Source: Brevundimonas bacteroides DSM 4726 (lineage in GTDB: Bacteria > Pseudomonadota > Alphaproteobacteria > Caulobacterales > Caulobacteraceae). Taken from it: a stretch of DNA of 64,000 bases. The stretch covers positions 62,001-126,000 of the forward strand of contig NZ_JNIX01000014.1 of the NCBI RefSeq assembly GCF_000701445.1, given 5' to 3'. Shown in pieces: positions 27,170-38,422 of the stretch; within the stretch, counting starts at the first letter, position 1, and every line of letters starts with the position of its first letter. The notes below the pieces were generated by a model that had not been told where the DNA came from, searched no databases, and worked only from the letters and a program-made list of their open reading frames with translations. The position numbers and the translations under genes were made by a program.

Positions 27170-28281
27170 GTGCGGGCGGCCGCGCGGCCCGGATCGCCGG
27201 GCTGTGGCTTGGTGTTCTTGGGCTGCTTCTCGCAGGCTGCGCGACGCAAACGCCGAGCGTGCCAATGCGCGGCCCTATCGCCCCTATTCCGTCCGTCGCC
27301 CCGCCGTCCTCGCCTGCCACCGGGTTGCCAGGCCCATCCACCTTGGCTGGATGGGATGACGAGGACCATCTGGCAGCGTTCCTCGCCTATGTGCAGACCT
27401 GCGGCGTCGCGCGCGAAGCCGCCGCCGTTCGTCATTGCGAGCGCGGGCGGCTGATCCAGCAGACCTCGCGGCCGGTCACGCCGTCGATGGCCCGCGAATT
27501 CTTCGAAACCGGCTTCTCTGTCGTCCAGGCCGAAACCGCCGACGGGGGACCGGGCCTGCTGACCGCCTACTTCGCGCCGGAGTATGAGGCGCGTCGCGCG
27601 CCGGATGCGGTATTCGACGCGCCGGTCCTGCCCCGCCCAGAGGGCTGGACGCGCGGCTGGGTCGGTCCGGTACGCGCCGAGATCGAGGCCGGGCCGCCGC
27701 CCGCGCCGCCCCTGGCCTGGATGCGGGCGGAGGACCTGTTCTTTCTCCAGATCCAGGGGTCCGGCTATCTGACGTTCGAGGATGGTTCCAGGGCCCGCGC
27801 AGCCTATGCCGGGGACAATGGCCGCCCCTTTGTCGGTATCGCCCGGCCGATGGCGGAACGCGGCATCCTGCCCGCCAACGGCACCTCCGGCGAGGCCATT
27901 CGCTCCTGGCTGGCGGCGAACCGGGGGTCGGAGGCGCGCGCCATCACGGCGCTCAACCCGCGCTACATCTATTTCGCCCTCGATCCCGATGATGGCGGCG
28001 ATCCTGCGGGAGCGGCCGGGGTGCCATTGCCGCCGAGGCGCGCCATCGCGGTCGATCCGGGCAGCTGGACCTATGGTGACCTGGTCTGGATATCTGCGGA
28101 CAGCGGCAACCTGCGCGGGGCGCGGGGCAGCTATCGGGGGTTGGTCATGGCGCTGGACACGGGCTCGGCCATCCGGGGACCGGTGCGCGCGGACTTCTAT
28201 GCGGGCCGGGGCGCGGCGGCGGGTGAAGAGGCTGGGGCCGTCCGGCATCCGCTCAGGATGTGGCGATTGATCCCACGCTGA
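27166..28281 (+). CDS. mltA: Membrane-bound lytic murein transglycosylase A
   Basis: Outer-membrane lipoprotein that cleaves peptidoglycan glycan strands to 1,6-anhydromuropeptides. The 371 residues start with a lipoprotein signal peptide (LLLAGC, Cys25). The MltA domain includes TAYFAPEYEARR and FFLQIQGSGYLTFEDG, and the C-terminal 3D domain has MALDTGSAIRGPVRADFY and ends HPLRMWRLIPR. Begins with GTG overlapping timA by four bases. Confidence 0.94.
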   Translation: MSAGGRAARIAGLWLGVLGLLLAGCATQTPSVPMRGPIAPIPSVAPPSSPATGLPGPSTLAGWDDEDHLAAFLAYVQTCGVAREAAAVRHCERGRLIQQTSRPVTPSMAREFFETGFSVVQAETADGGPGLLTAYFAPEYEARRAPDAVFDAPVLPRPEGWTRGWVGPVRAEIEAGPPPAPPLAWMRAEDLFFLQIQGSGYLTFEDGSRARAAYAGDNGRPFVGIARPMAERGILPANGTSGEAIRSWLAANRGSEARAITALNPRYIYFALDPDDGGDPAGAAGVPLPPRRAIAVDPGSWTYGDLVWISADSGNLRGARGSYRGLVMALDTGSAIRGPVRADFYAGRGAAAGEEAGAVRHPLRMWRLIPR

Positions 28282-28354
28282 GCGGAAGTCGTTGGTCCAG
28301 ATCGCCGTTTGGCCCTAGATGACGGGCGGATCCGCCGCCGGACCATCAGTATCC

Positions 28355-28768
28355 ATGACATATCCGCTCGAGCGCGTCGTCTATCGCAGCGACGCGGTCG
28401 CCCCGGCCGAAGGTCCAATCGACCTTTCGGCCATCTTCGCCACCTCGGTCCGCAACAACGCCAGGAGTCGCCTCACGGGTGCGCTCGCTCTTCATGACGG
28501 CGTCTTCGTGCAGGTGCTGGAAGGCGAGCCCGCTGCCCTCAGCGCCTTGATGGACATGATCACGGCCGACGACCGGCATCGAAACGTCCGCGTCCTGGCG
28601 CGCTGGCCGATCCAGTCTCAGCTGTTCCTGGGCTCGGCCATGGTCCAGACCGATACCCGGAGCCTGTCTCATTACGCCGCCAAGGTGGTGGTCCAGACCG
28701 GCTCGGGGGCCCAGGTGACGGGCGTTCTGGCCGAGCTGGCCAGCGCCCGCCTGACGTCGCTGATCTGA
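28355..28768 (+). CDS. BLUF-domain blue-light photoreceptor
   Basis: Short BLUF protein of 137 residues, expected to bind FAD and respond to blue light. The photoactive residues are present: Tyr10 in RVVYRS, Asn34/35 in RNNARSRLTG, and Gln53 in FVQVLEG. The rest of the domain (FLGSAM near 91-96) and a C-terminal helical cap follow. There is no attached effector domain, so it probably signals by protein contact. An upstream in-frame ATG at 28319 would add 12 residues not typical of BLUF proteins. Neither start has a strong ribosome binding site. The output partner is unknown; the gene after it is convergent. Confidence 0.85.
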   Translation: MTYPLERVVYRSDAVAPAEGPIDLSAIFATSVRNNARSRLTGALALHDGVFVQVLEGEPAALSALMDMITADDRHRNVRVLARWPIQSQLFLGSAMVQTDTRSLSHYAAKVVVQTGSGAQVTGVLAELASARLTSLI

Positions 28769-28774
28769 GACGGC

Positions 28775-30274
<1,500 letters not shown>

Positions 30275-30378
30275 GGGTGCGGTCTCCGAAAGGTCTCGGC
30301 CCTGCTTAGCCGAGCGCCCAGCGCGCCGCCAGACGATCGCCGGTTGACCAGCCGCGCGGCCACCCCGACAGTCCGCTC

Positions 30379-31521
30379 ATGAAGCCACCGATCGCCGTCC
30401 CGACCTCGACCGTCGCCCGCAACGCGCTCGTGACTCTCGCGGTCGTGGCCGTCGGCGCGGCGCTCTACTGGCTCAGGGACATCCTGACGCCCCTGGCCAT
30501 GGCCATCTTCCTGATGATCATGATCGACGGTGTGAAGCGGCTGATCGAGCGCCACACCAACCTGCCTGACCACACAGCGGGCATCGCGGCCCTGTTGCTG
30601 GTCATCGCAATCTTCTTCGCCGTCATCGCCTTCATCGTGAACGGGGCTGCGGCCTTCTTCACCGACATGTCGGGCGTCTCCAGCGGCATCGGCCCCCGCA
30701 TCGACGCCATCATCGCCGATGTTGCAGCCCTGTTCGGGATGGCGGCCGCGCCAACCGCAGCAGAACTGATCGCGGACATCGATCTGCGCGGTTATCTGAC
30801 CGGTCTGGCGTTCCAGATGCAGGGTGTCGCGTCCGGATCCTTCTTTGTCATGGTCTACCTGGGGTTCCTTCTGGCGTCGCAGGCCGGGTTCCGGCGCAAG
30901 ATCGTGGCCATGTTTCCCCACCGCGAACAGCGGTCCGAGGCGCTCGAGGTGTTCCAGCGCGTTCGGGGCGGGGTCGAGGGTTACCTGTGGGTCCAGGCGG
31001 TGACGGGCGTCATCATCTGCGCCGCGGCCTGGATCCTGATGCGGGTCGTCGGGCTCCAGCACGCAGAGTTCTGGACTTTCATCATCTTCGTGGTGGGCTT
31101 CATCCCGGTGCTGGGGGGCGCGGTCGCGGGGCTCGCCCCACCGCTTTTCGCCCTGGTCCAATTTCCGACCTATTGGCCGGCGCTGATCCTGCTGGTCGGG
31201 CTCCAGATCATCCTGTTCGTGGTCGGCAATCTGGTTCAGCCGCGCATGCAGGGCGACAACCAGAACGTCGATCCGGTCGCCGTGCTTCTGGCGCTGGCGC
31301 TATGGGGCAAGATGTGGGGCGTGGTCGGCATGTTCCTGTCGACGCCGCTGCTGGTCATGGCCATGGCGATCCTGGCGGAGTTTCAGGGGTCACGCTGGAT
31401 CGCGGTTCTGCTTTCCGGAAACGGGCGGCCGTACGAGGACGAGGACCATCACGACCACGGCCCGCCGGCGAAGCGCCCGCCCCGCGTCAAACCGCCGCGC
31501 CCGGCGGCGTCCGAGCCCTGA
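30379..31521 (+). CDS. AI-2E-family (PerM/YdiK) transporter
   Basis: A 380-residue polytopic inner membrane protein of the AI-2E transporter/PerM family. It has about seven or eight hydrophobic segments: WLRDILTPLAMAIFLMIMIDG near the N-terminus, the long soluble loop around 90-140, and the conserved C-terminal VGFIPVLGG and GNLVQPRMQGDNQNVDPVAVLLAL. The substrate is not known. The last 30 residues are His/Pro-rich and hydrophilic. It is followed by a hairpin terminator at 31649-31679. Confidence 0.92.
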   Translation: MKPPIAVPTSTVARNALVTLAVVAVGAALYWLRDILTPLAMAIFLMIMIDGVKRLIERHTNLPDHTAGIAALLLVIAIFFAVIAFIVNGAAAFFTDMSGVSSGIGPRIDAIIADVAALFGMAAAPTAAELIADIDLRGYLTGLAFQMQGVASGSFFVMVYLGFLLASQAGFRRKIVAMFPHREQRSEALEVFQRVRGGVEGYLWVQAVTGVIICAAAWILMRVVGLQHAEFWTFIIFVVGFIPVLGGAVAGLAPPLFALVQFPTYWPALILLVGLQIILFVVGNLVQPRMQGDNQNVDPVAVLLALALWGKMWGVVGMFLSTPLLVMAMAILAEFQGSRWIAVLLSGNGRPYEDEDHHDHGPPAKRPPRVKPPRPAASEP

Positions 31522-31648
31522 TCGGGGCGCCCTTGCATCGCCGCATTCGACCCCCATTTGGGCATCACACGCTGCGGCCCACCCCTCCCCTCCCAAGGCC
31601 GTGGCGGTATCGGTCGGTGCCACCCCCCTCCAGCACCGGCTTGACGAG

Positions 31649-31679
31649 AGGCCGTCGGACGCCCGTCCGGCGGCCTTTT
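31649..31679 (+). terminator. Intrinsic terminator after the AI-2E-family gene
   Basis: AGGCCGTCGGACG pairs with CGTCCGGCGGCC across a short CC loop (one G-T pair), followed by TTTT. It lies between the permease stop and the glutamate dehydrogenase start. Confidence 0.75.
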
Positions 31680-31783
31680 CGTTTCTCGGGGCTCGCCGGG
31701 GCTTCCCGCCGGACGCGGGCGGGCCTATTGCCGGGGTCTGCGACCGGCGGCCGCATGAAGGCCGCGCTGAACGAGACCTGCCC

Positions 31784-34700
31784 ATGTCCGGCGAAACCCG
31801 CTCTCCCGCTCCGATCTCCAGCGCGGAGGCCCTGAGAGCGGCCTTCGCCAGGGCCCGGGGCGGCGGAGGTCCGCTCGATGGACTGGAGCAGTCCTTCGTC
31901 GACCAGGCGTTTGAGGACTACGCCGAGGACGAGACGCCCGAGCTGTCGCCGGAAGACGTCGCTGGCCTGCTGGCCGACGCCTGGGGCTGGAGCGAGCGGC
32001 GCGCGCCGGGCGAGGCGCCTCTCATCAACATCCAACCGCTGAGCGTCGGTGGTCGTGAGACCCCCTACGACGTCCTGCGCATCGTCCAGGACGACCGTCC
32101 GTTCCTGGTCGACAGCGCCATGGGTGAATTGGCCGACGCGGGCGTGTCGGTGCGCGCCCTGTTCCATCCGGTTCTGGCCCTGTCGCGTCAGGCAGATGGG
32201 TCGCGTCGCGCGAACGGCGGAGACACGCGCGAATCCGTCATCGTCGTTGTGCTGGACCCCTTGCCCCAGGACCGCCGTGAGGCGCTGGCGGCTTCGCTGG
32301 CGGAGGCACTGTCGGACGTCCATCTGGCGGTCGCCGACTTCGGCAAGATGAGCGCACTGATGGAGCGGTCCGTCGCCCATCTGGAGGCGCGGCCGGGCGG
32401 CATCGACCCGGAGGTCGTGGCCGAGAACCTCGCCTTCCTGCGCTGGCTGAACGACGACCACTTCGTCTTCCTGGGCGCACGCGACTACGACTATCCGCGC
32501 ACCGCCGACGGCGGCTATGCCCACGAAGCGCCGCTGGACCAGTCGGCCGAGGGCGTCGGCGTGCTGCGCGATCGCGAGCGCACGGTGCTGCGTCGGTCGT
32601 CCGAGCCCGCCGTCCTGACGGCCCAGATGAAGCGGCAGATGGACCTGTCCGAGCCGGTCACCGTGGCCAAGGCCAATCTGCGCAGCCGGGTGCACCGCCG
32701 CGCTTACATGGATTACGTCGGGGTCAAGCGGTACGGCGAGGACGGCCGCCCGTCGGGCGAGACCCGCTTCGTCGGCCTGTTCACCGCCGAGGCCTATGAC
32801 CGCGCCGCCTCCCAGGTGCCGCTGATCCGCCGGAAGGTCGCCAATGCGCTCGCCCGCGCTGCCAAGGCTCCCGGCAGCCACAACGAGAAGCGGCTGAAGA
32901 ACATCCTGGAGAACTATCCCCGGGACGAGCTCTTCCAGATCTCCGAGGACGAACTGCTGGAGACCGCGCTCGGCATCCTGCACCTCTACGACCGCCCGCG
33001 GATCAAGACCTTCACGCGCAAGGACCCGTTTGACCGGTTCGTCTCGGTCCTCGCCTTCATCCCGCGAGAGCGCTACGACGCCGGCGTCCGCGAGCGGATC
33101 GGCAAGATCCTGGCCCGCGCCTGGGGCGGGCGGCTGTCGGCTTGGTATCCGCAGTTGTCGGACGCGCCGCTCGTGCGCATCCACTACATCGTCGGTGTGA
33201 CCCCGGGCGACCATCCGACGCCGGACGCCCGGGCGCTGGAAGCCGAGATCACCGAGGCCGGCCGCAGCTGGGTCGACCGGTTCGAAGGCGCACTGCGAGC
33301 GGCCGACATCGACGACGTGGAGATCGGCGCGCTCAGCTCGCGCTGGGCCGAGGCTTTCGGTCCGGGCTACCGAGCCCGCTACGATGCGGCCGAGGCCGTG
33401 GCCGATCTGCAGGAGTTCGACCGCCTGGGCGAAGGCGAGCCGGTGGCCGTGCGCGCCTTCCGCCATTCGTCGGACAGCCCGCTGCAGTTCCGCTTCAAGC
33501 TCTATCACCTGGGCGCGGCGGTGCCGTTGTCGGACGTGCTGCCAATCCTGGCCGACATGGGGCTGAAGACGCTGGAAGAGTTCGGCAACGCCGTGCATCC
33601 GACCGGCGGCGGCGAGATCCATGTCCATGAGTTCCTGCTGGAAGACCCACGCGGCGAGGCTCTGGCCTTCGGCGATGTGAAGGGTCCGTTCGAGGAGGCC
33701 TTCAAGGCCGTCTGGACCGGCCGCACCGAGAGCGACGGCTTCAACCGCCTGGTGCTGGAGCTGGGCGTCGGCTGGCGCGAGGCGGCGCTGATCCGCACCC
33801 TGGCCCGCTATCGGCAACAGACGGGGCTCGATCCTTCGCAGGCGGTGCAGGAAGAGGCGCTGCGGGACTACCCCGCCATTGCGCGCGCTCTGGTCTCGCT
33901 GTTCGCCTGCAAGTTCGACCCCGCCCACGGGGGCTCGGCCGACGACCGCGCCGGCCAGATCAGCGAGCTTCAGGCCAAGATCGACCGCCTGCTGATGGAG
34001 GTGAAGAGCCTCGACCACGACAGAGCGCTGCGACGGATCGCGGCCCTGATCGGGGCGGTCAAGCGGACCAACTACTTTCAGGTCGGTTCCGACGGGGCGC
34101 CCAAGCCGCACATCTCGATCAAGATCGCCTCGCGCGAGCTCGACGATCTGCCGTTGCCGAAGCCCTATCGCGAGATCTTCGTCTGGGCCCCGCACATCGA
34201 GGGCGTGCACCTGCGCTTCGGCCCCGTGGCGCGGGGTGGGCTGCGCTGGTCGGATCGCCGCGACGACTTCCGCACCGAGGTGCTGGGCCTGGTGAAGGCG
34301 CAGCAGGTCAAGAACGCCGTCATCGTGCCGGTCGGGTCCAAGGGCGGCTTCTTCCCCAAATACCTGTCGCGGATCGTCCGCGCCGGCGGCGACCGCGACG
34401 CCCAGCAGGCCGAGGCCGTCCGGGCCTACAAGACTTTCCTGTCGGGCCTTCTGGACATCACCGACAACATCGGCGCGGACGGCGGCGTGATCCGTCCGGC
34501 GAACGTCGTGCCGTTCGAGGGCGACGACCCCTATCTGGTCGTGGCGGCGGACAAGGGCACGGCGACCTTCTCGGACATCGCCAACGGCGTCTCGGCCGAG
34601 TACGGCTTCTGGCTGGACGACGCCTTCGCCTCGGGCGGCTCGGTCGGCTACGACCACAAGGCCATGGGCATCACGGCGCGCGGCGCCTGGGAGGCGGTCA

Positions 34701-36664
34701 AGCGCCACTTCCGCGAGATCGGCAAGGACATCCAGTCCGAGCCCTTCACGGTCGTCGGCGTCGGCGACATGTCGGGCGACGTGTTCGGCAACGGGCTCTT
34801 GCTGTCGAAGGCTTCGAAGCTGATCGCCGCCTTCGATCACCGCGACATCTTCATCGACCCCAATCCTGACCCGGCCCGGTCGTGGGAAGAGCGCAACCGC
34901 CTGTTCCAGCTGCCGCGCTCATCCTGGCAGGACTATGACAAGGCGCTGATCTCGGCGGGCGGCGGGGTCTTCTCGCGCGGGGCCAAGTCGATCGAGCTGA
35001 CGCCCGAGATCAAGGCGGCGCTGGACATCGCCGAGGACAGCCTGGACCCCGTCAGCCTGATCCGCGCCATCCTGAAGGCCCCTGCCGAACTGCTCTACCT
35101 CGGCGGCATCGGCACCTATGTGAAGTCCGTCGCCGAGACCGACGCCCAGGTCGGCGACAAGGGCACCGACGCTCTGCGGATCAACGCCGACGAGCTCAGG
35201 GTCAAGGTGGTAGGCGAAGGCGCCAACCTCGGCTTCACCCAGGCGGGCCGGATCGCTTTCGCCGCGAGCGGCGGACGGATCAACACCGACGCCATCGACA
35301 ACTCCGCCGGCGTCGACACCTCTGACCACGAGGTCAACATCAAGATCCTGGTCGGATCGGCCGTGACCAACGGCGTCCTGCCGCTCGAGGAGCGCGTGCC
35401 ATTGCTCGCCTCCATGACGGACGAGGTGGCGGCCAAGGTCCTGGCCCACAACTACGATCAGACCCTGGCCCTGACGCTGCAGCAGGCGGAAGGCGTCGAT
35501 GGTCTGGACGCCCAGCAGAGGTTCATGCAGGCGCTGACGGCGCGCGGGAAGCTGGATCGCAAGGTCGAGGGCCTGCCCAGCGACCAGCGCGTGCAGGAGA
35601 TGAAGCAGGCGGGACAGGCACTGACGCGCCCCGAACTGGCCGTGCTGATGGCCTATTCCAAGCTGGAGCTGTCCGACGACATCGTCGCCTCTACGGCGCC
35701 GGAGGACCCCTTCTTCGAGGAGACCCTGGTCCGCTACTTCCCGCAGGCGCTGGGGCGCTTCGAGGGGCAGATGCGCGGGCACCGGCTGCGTCGCGAGATC
35801 ATCGCGACCGTCCTGTCCAACGAGATCGTCAACATGGCGGGGCCGACCTTCCCCGACCGCCTGCGAGGTGCGTCGGGCTGCGACACTACCGCCTTGGTCA
35901 TCGCGTTCGAGGCAGCGCGGCGGGTGTTCCGGCTGGACGAAGCCTGGGATGCGGTAAGCGCCCTGGACCTCAAGGTTCCGGCCGAGACCCAGACGGCGCT
36001 CTACAGCGAGATCTCGACGGTGCTTCGCCGCCAGACCTTCTGGCTGGCACGCCGCGCGGGTCGCTCCGGCGCGACGGTGGCAGGCCTGATCGAGGCCTAC
36101 CGTCCGGCGGCCGACTCCCTGCGGGCTGCGGGCGGCGATGTCCTGTCTCGATTCGAACAGACGCGGCTGGCCGAGCGGCTGAAGCGCTTCGCTGACATGG
36201 GCGTGGGCGAGGAGCTGGCTCAGACCATTTCGATGCTGCGCCCGCTGGTAGCTACGGCCGACATCGGCGACCTCGCGCGAGAAGCCGGGTGGTCCGAGCC
36301 TCGCATGGCGCGGCTGTATCATCAGGTCGGGGCCGCCTTCGACTTCGATCGCCTGCGCGCGGCCGCTGGTGCCGTTCCTTCGGTCGATCACTTCGATCGT
36401 CTCGCGGTGCGCCGCCTGATCGAGGACTTGATGGGCGAGCAGGTCGCCCTGACGCGCGCCGTGGCCAAGGTCTCCGATCCGGCGGTAGGCGACAACGAAG
36501 CCAGCGCCGAAGCCGCCGTCGATGCGTGGATCGGCTCGCGGCAGGGTCTGGTCGAGGGTGTCCGCGCCTCGGTTGACGAGATCGAGGCTTCTGGCACCGG
36601 CTGGACCTTTGCCAAGTTGACCATCGCCAACGGTCAGATCCGGCAGGTCACGGGGACGCTCTGA
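31784..36664 (+). CDS. gdhZ: NAD-dependent glutamate dehydrogenase, 180-kDa class
   Basis: Oxidative deamination of glutamate to 2-oxoglutarate with NAD+. At 1,626 residues it is a typical large-type GDH: an N-terminal regulatory region, the catalytic core from about residue 730 (KPHISIKIASRELDDLPLPK; GPVARGGLRWSDR; VKNAVIVPVGSKGGF; GDMSGDVFGNGLL), and a C-terminal helical region. In C. crescentus the homologue, GdhZ, also delays division by acting on FtsZ, so the symbol gdhZ is used by similarity. The ATG at 31784 begins MSGETRSP; the USP gene starts on the overlapping last base (TGATG). Confidence 0.96.
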   Translation: MSGETRSPAPISSAEALRAAFARARGGGGPLDGLEQSFVDQAFEDYAEDETPELSPEDVAGLLADAWGWSERRAPGEAPLINIQPLSVGGRETPYDVLRIVQDDRPFLVDSAMGELADAGVSVRALFHPVLALSRQADGSRRANGGDTRESVIVVVLDPLPQDRREALAASLAEALSDVHLAVADFGKMSALMERSVAHLEARPGGIDPEVVAENLAFLRWLNDDHFVFLGARDYDYPRTADGGYAHEAPLDQSAEGVGVLRDRERTVLRRSSEPAVLTAQMKRQMDLSEPVTVAKANLRSRVHRRAYMDYVGVKRYGEDGRPSGETRFVGLFTAEAYDRAASQVPLIRRKVANALARAAKAPGSHNEKRLKNILENYPRDELFQISEDELLETALGILHLYDRPRIKTFTRKDPFDRFVSVLAFIPRERYDAGVRERIGKILARAWGGRLSAWYPQLSDAPLVRIHYIVGVTPGDHPTPDARALEAEITEAGRSWVDRFEGALRAADIDDVEIGALSSRWAEAFGPGYRARYDAAEAVADLQEFDRLGEGEPVAVRAFRHSSDSPLQFRFKLYHLGAAVPLSDVLPILADMGLKTLEEFGNAVHPTGGGEIHVHEFLLEDPRGEALAFGDVKGPFEEAFKAVWTGRTESDGFNRLVLELGVGWREAALIRTLARYRQQTGLDPSQAVQEEALRDYPAIARALVSLFACKFDPAHGGSADDRAGQISELQAKIDRLLMEVKSLDHDRALRRIAALIGAVKRTNYFQVGSDGAPKPHISIKIASRELDDLPLPKPYREIFVWAPHIEGVHLRFGPVARGGLRWSDRRDDFRTEVLGLVKAQQVKNAVIVPVGSKGGFFPKYLSRIVRAGGDRDAQQAEAVRAYKTFLSGLLDITDNIGADGGVIRPANVVPFEGDDPYLVVAADKGTATFSDIANGVSAEYGFWLDDAFASGGSVGYDHKAMGITARGAWEAVKRHFREIGKDIQSEPFTVVGVGDMSGDVFGNGLLLSKASKLIAAFDHRDIFIDPNPDPARSWEERNRLFQLPRSSWQDYDKALISAGGGVFSRGAKSIELTPEIKAALDIAEDSLDPVSLIRAILKAPAELLYLGGIGTYVKSVAETDAQVGDKGTDALRINADELRVKVVGEGANLGFTQAGRIAFAASGGRINTDAIDNSAGVDTSDHEVNIKILVGSAVTNGVLPLEERVPLLASMTDEVAAKVLAHNYDQTLALTLQQAEGVDGLDAQQRFMQALTARGKLDRKVEGLPSDQRVQEMKQAGQALTRPELAVLMAYSKLELSDDIVASTAPEDPFFEETLVRYFPQALGRFEGQMRGHRLRREIIATVLSNEIVNMAGPTFPDRLRGASGCDTTALVIAFEAARRVFRLDEAWDAVSALDLKVPAETQTALYSEISTVLRRQTFWLARRAGRSGATVAGLIEAYRPAADSLRAAGGDVLSRFEQTRLAERLKRFADMGVGEELAQTISMLRPLVATADIGDLAREAGWSEPRMARLYHQVGAAFDFDRLRAAAGAVPSVDHFDRLAVRRLIEDLMGEQVALTRAVAKVSDPAVGDNEASAEAAVDAWIGSRQGLVEGVRASVDEIEASGTGWTFAKLTIANGQIRQVTGTL

Positions 36665-37128
36665 TGCCGAGGAAGTTCCTGGTCGTGGTCGACGACAGTC
36701 CCGAGTTCGAGGCGGCGCTGCGCTACGCCTCGCGTCGGGCGCGCTCGACCGGCGGCCGGGTGGCGCTGCTCCGGATCATCCCCGATCAGTCCGATGAGCA
36801 CTGGGCGGGCGTGCGCGAGGAAATCGAACGTCAGCAGCGGGCGGAAGCCGAGGAGCTGCTGACACGGCTGGGCGAGGAGGCGGCGTCGCGATCCGGGACC
36901 AAGCCCGTTTTCCTGATCGAACAGGGCGATCCCCACTCCGCCATCCGCAAGGTCTGCGCCGACGATCCCGAGATCAAGATTCTGGTCCTGGCGGCAGGAT
37001 CGGGAGCCCGAGGGCCAGGACCTCTGGTCAGCGCCGTGCTCAAAGGTTCGGGCTTCGGCGGGCGCAAGCTGCCGGTGACGATCGTTCCGGGCGAGCTGAC
37101 CGACGCCGAGATCGAGGATCTGGCCTAG
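36664..37128 (+). CDS. Universal stress protein family protein
   Basis: A 154-residue single USP domain: KFLVVVDDSPEFEAALRYA at the start, the ARSTGGRVALLRII strand, and a degenerate ATP-binding loop near LAAGSGARGPGPLVSAVL, where family members with nucleotide binding show G-2x-G-9x-G(S/T). It shares its first base with the gdhZ stop, so the two are translationally coupled. Role unknown. Confidence 0.88.
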   Translation: MPRKFLVVVDDSPEFEAALRYASRRARSTGGRVALLRIIPDQSDEHWAGVREEIERQQRAEAEELLTRLGEEAASRSGTKPVFLIEQGDPHSAIRKVCADDPEIKILVLAAGSGARGPGPLVSAVLKGSGFGGRKLPVTIVPGELTDAEIEDLA

Positions 37129-37133
37129 TCGGA

Positions 37134-37191
37134 GGCGCTAACGCTCGGCAAGCGGCGGCTCGGCCTGAGCGTCGGGTCTTGAAGGCGGCGG
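37134..37191. repeat. Dispersed intergenic palindrome copy (degenerate)
   Basis: GGCGCTAACGCTCGGC followed by a region ending in CTTGAAGG, matching the left half of the repeat family seen at 53515 and 53565. It lies between the USP gene and the NifU gene. Confidence 0.5.
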
Positions 37192-37213
37192 ATCAGAGGC
37201 GCATCTCTGACCC

Positions 37214-37768
37214 ATGTTCATCCAGACCGAACCCACGCCAAATCCGAACGTCCTGAAGTTCATCCCTGGACGCATCGTGTCGAGCACGCCGCGCGAGTTC
37301 CTGTCGATCGATCAGGCGTTGGCTTCACCCCTCGCCGAGGCCCTGTTCCAACTGGAGGAAGTGACCGGCGTCTTCTTCGGCGACGACTACGTCTCGGTGA
37401 CCCGCGCCCCTCACGGCCGGGACTGGAGCGAGATCAAGCCCGAGGTCCTGGCGGCGGTGATGGACCACTTCACTTCCGGCGCGCCCTTGATCCGCGAAGG
37501 TGCGGAGAGCGAGACCGAGTCCGCCGAGGACTCCGAGATCGTGGCCGAGATCAAGTCGCTGCTGGACAGCCGCATCCGTCCGGCCGTGGCCCAGGACGGC
37601 GGCGACATCCTGTTCGACGCCTTCGACGAGGAAACGGGTGTCCTGTCCCTGCGGATGCGCGGCGCCTGCGCGGGCTGTCCATCGTCGGCGATGACGCTGA
37701 AGGCGGGCGTCGAGCAGATGATGCGCCACTATGTGCCCGAGGTGACGCGCGTCGAGCAGGTCATCTGA
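37214..37768 (+). CDS. NifU-family Fe-S cluster scaffold protein
   Basis: Iron-sulfur scaffold or carrier of the Nfu type. The 184 residues have an N-terminal Nfu_N domain (FIQTEPTPNPNVLKFIPGR through VTGVFFGDDYVSVTR), an acidic linker, and a C-terminal NifU domain carrying the CAGCPSS motif (Cys152, Cys155). Homologues pass [4Fe-4S] clusters to apoproteins. Four bases before tsaB. Confidence 0.95.
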   Translation: MFIQTEPTPNPNVLKFIPGRIVSSTPREFLSIDQALASPLAEALFQLEEVTGVFFGDDYVSVTRAPHGRDWSEIKPEVLAAVMDHFTSGAPLIREGAESETESAEDSEIVAEIKSLLDSRIRPAVAQDGGDILFDAFDEETGVLSLRMRGACAGCPSSAMTLKAGVEQMMRHYVPEVTRVEQVI

Positions 37769-37771
37769 CTC

Positions 37772-38422
37772 TTGCGCACCCTTGTCATCGACACGGCGCT
37801 CGGAGCGTGCACCGCCGCCGTGTGTGAGGGCGGCCAGGTCATGGGCCTGCGCAGCGAAGTGATGGCGCGCGGCCATTCCGAGAGGTTGGGCGGCTTCGTT
37901 CGTGACGCGGTTCATGACACTGGCGGCCTTGATGACGTGGACCGGATCGGCGTCACAATCGGGCCCGGCTCTTTCACGGGCCTGAGAGTTGGTTTGGCCT
38001 TTGCGCTGGGACTGGGTCAGGCGCTTGGCAGACCGGTGATCGGGGTTTCCAGCCTGCAGGCGCTGGCCTGGTCCTTGGGCGGGGGCCCGTCCGGACCCGT
38101 GGCAGTCGTCATCGATGCGCGACGCGGTGAGGTTTATCTTCAGACCTTCATGGATGGAGAGGCGATATGCGACGCCCGGGCCGTCAGCATCGAGGATGCC
38201 CGGATGGTTCTCAACAACGACAGCCGGCCCTGGCGCTGGGCCGGGAGCGGAGCGGGGCTTCTGGCACCGGAGGCCACCACAATCGTCACCGAGCCAACGG
38301 CCTCGGCACTGGCCAAGCTCACCGAGCGTCTGGACCCGGCGAGCCACCCGGCTCGGCCCCTCTATCTGCGCGCGCCCGACGCCACGCCTCCGACCAGGCT
38401 TCCGGGACAGGCACGCGCGTGA
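37772..38422 (+). CDS. tsaB: tRNA threonylcarbamoyladenosine biosynthesis protein TsaB
   Basis: Partner of TsaD in making t6A37 on tRNAs that read ANN codons. The 216 residues start MRTLVIDTALGACTAAV (TTG start at 37772), with GVTIGPGSFTGLRVGLAFALGLGQAL and VIDARRGEVYLQTF typical of TsaB. It directly follows the NifU gene and overlaps rimI in a GTGA. No strong Shine-Dalgarno precedes the TTG; coupling from the upstream stop is likely. Confidence 0.94.
   Translation: MRTLVIDTALGACTAAVCEGGQVMGLRSEVMARGHSERLGGFVRDAVHDTGGLDDVDRIGVTIGPGSFTGLRVGLAFALGLGQALGRPVIGVSSLQALAWSLGGGPSGPVAVVIDARRGEVYLQTFMDGEAICDARAVSIEDARMVLNNDSRPWRWAGSGAGLLAPEATTIVTEPTASALAKLTERLDPASHPARPLYLRAPDATPPTRLPGQARA

Noticed and set aside
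31565..34840. A 1,091-codon open frame antisense to glutamate dehydrogenase
   Set aside because: The plus strand holds an unmistakable full-length NAD-glutamate dehydrogenase. Long stop-free antisense frames are common in GC-rich coding DNA, and this one has no recognisable domain.
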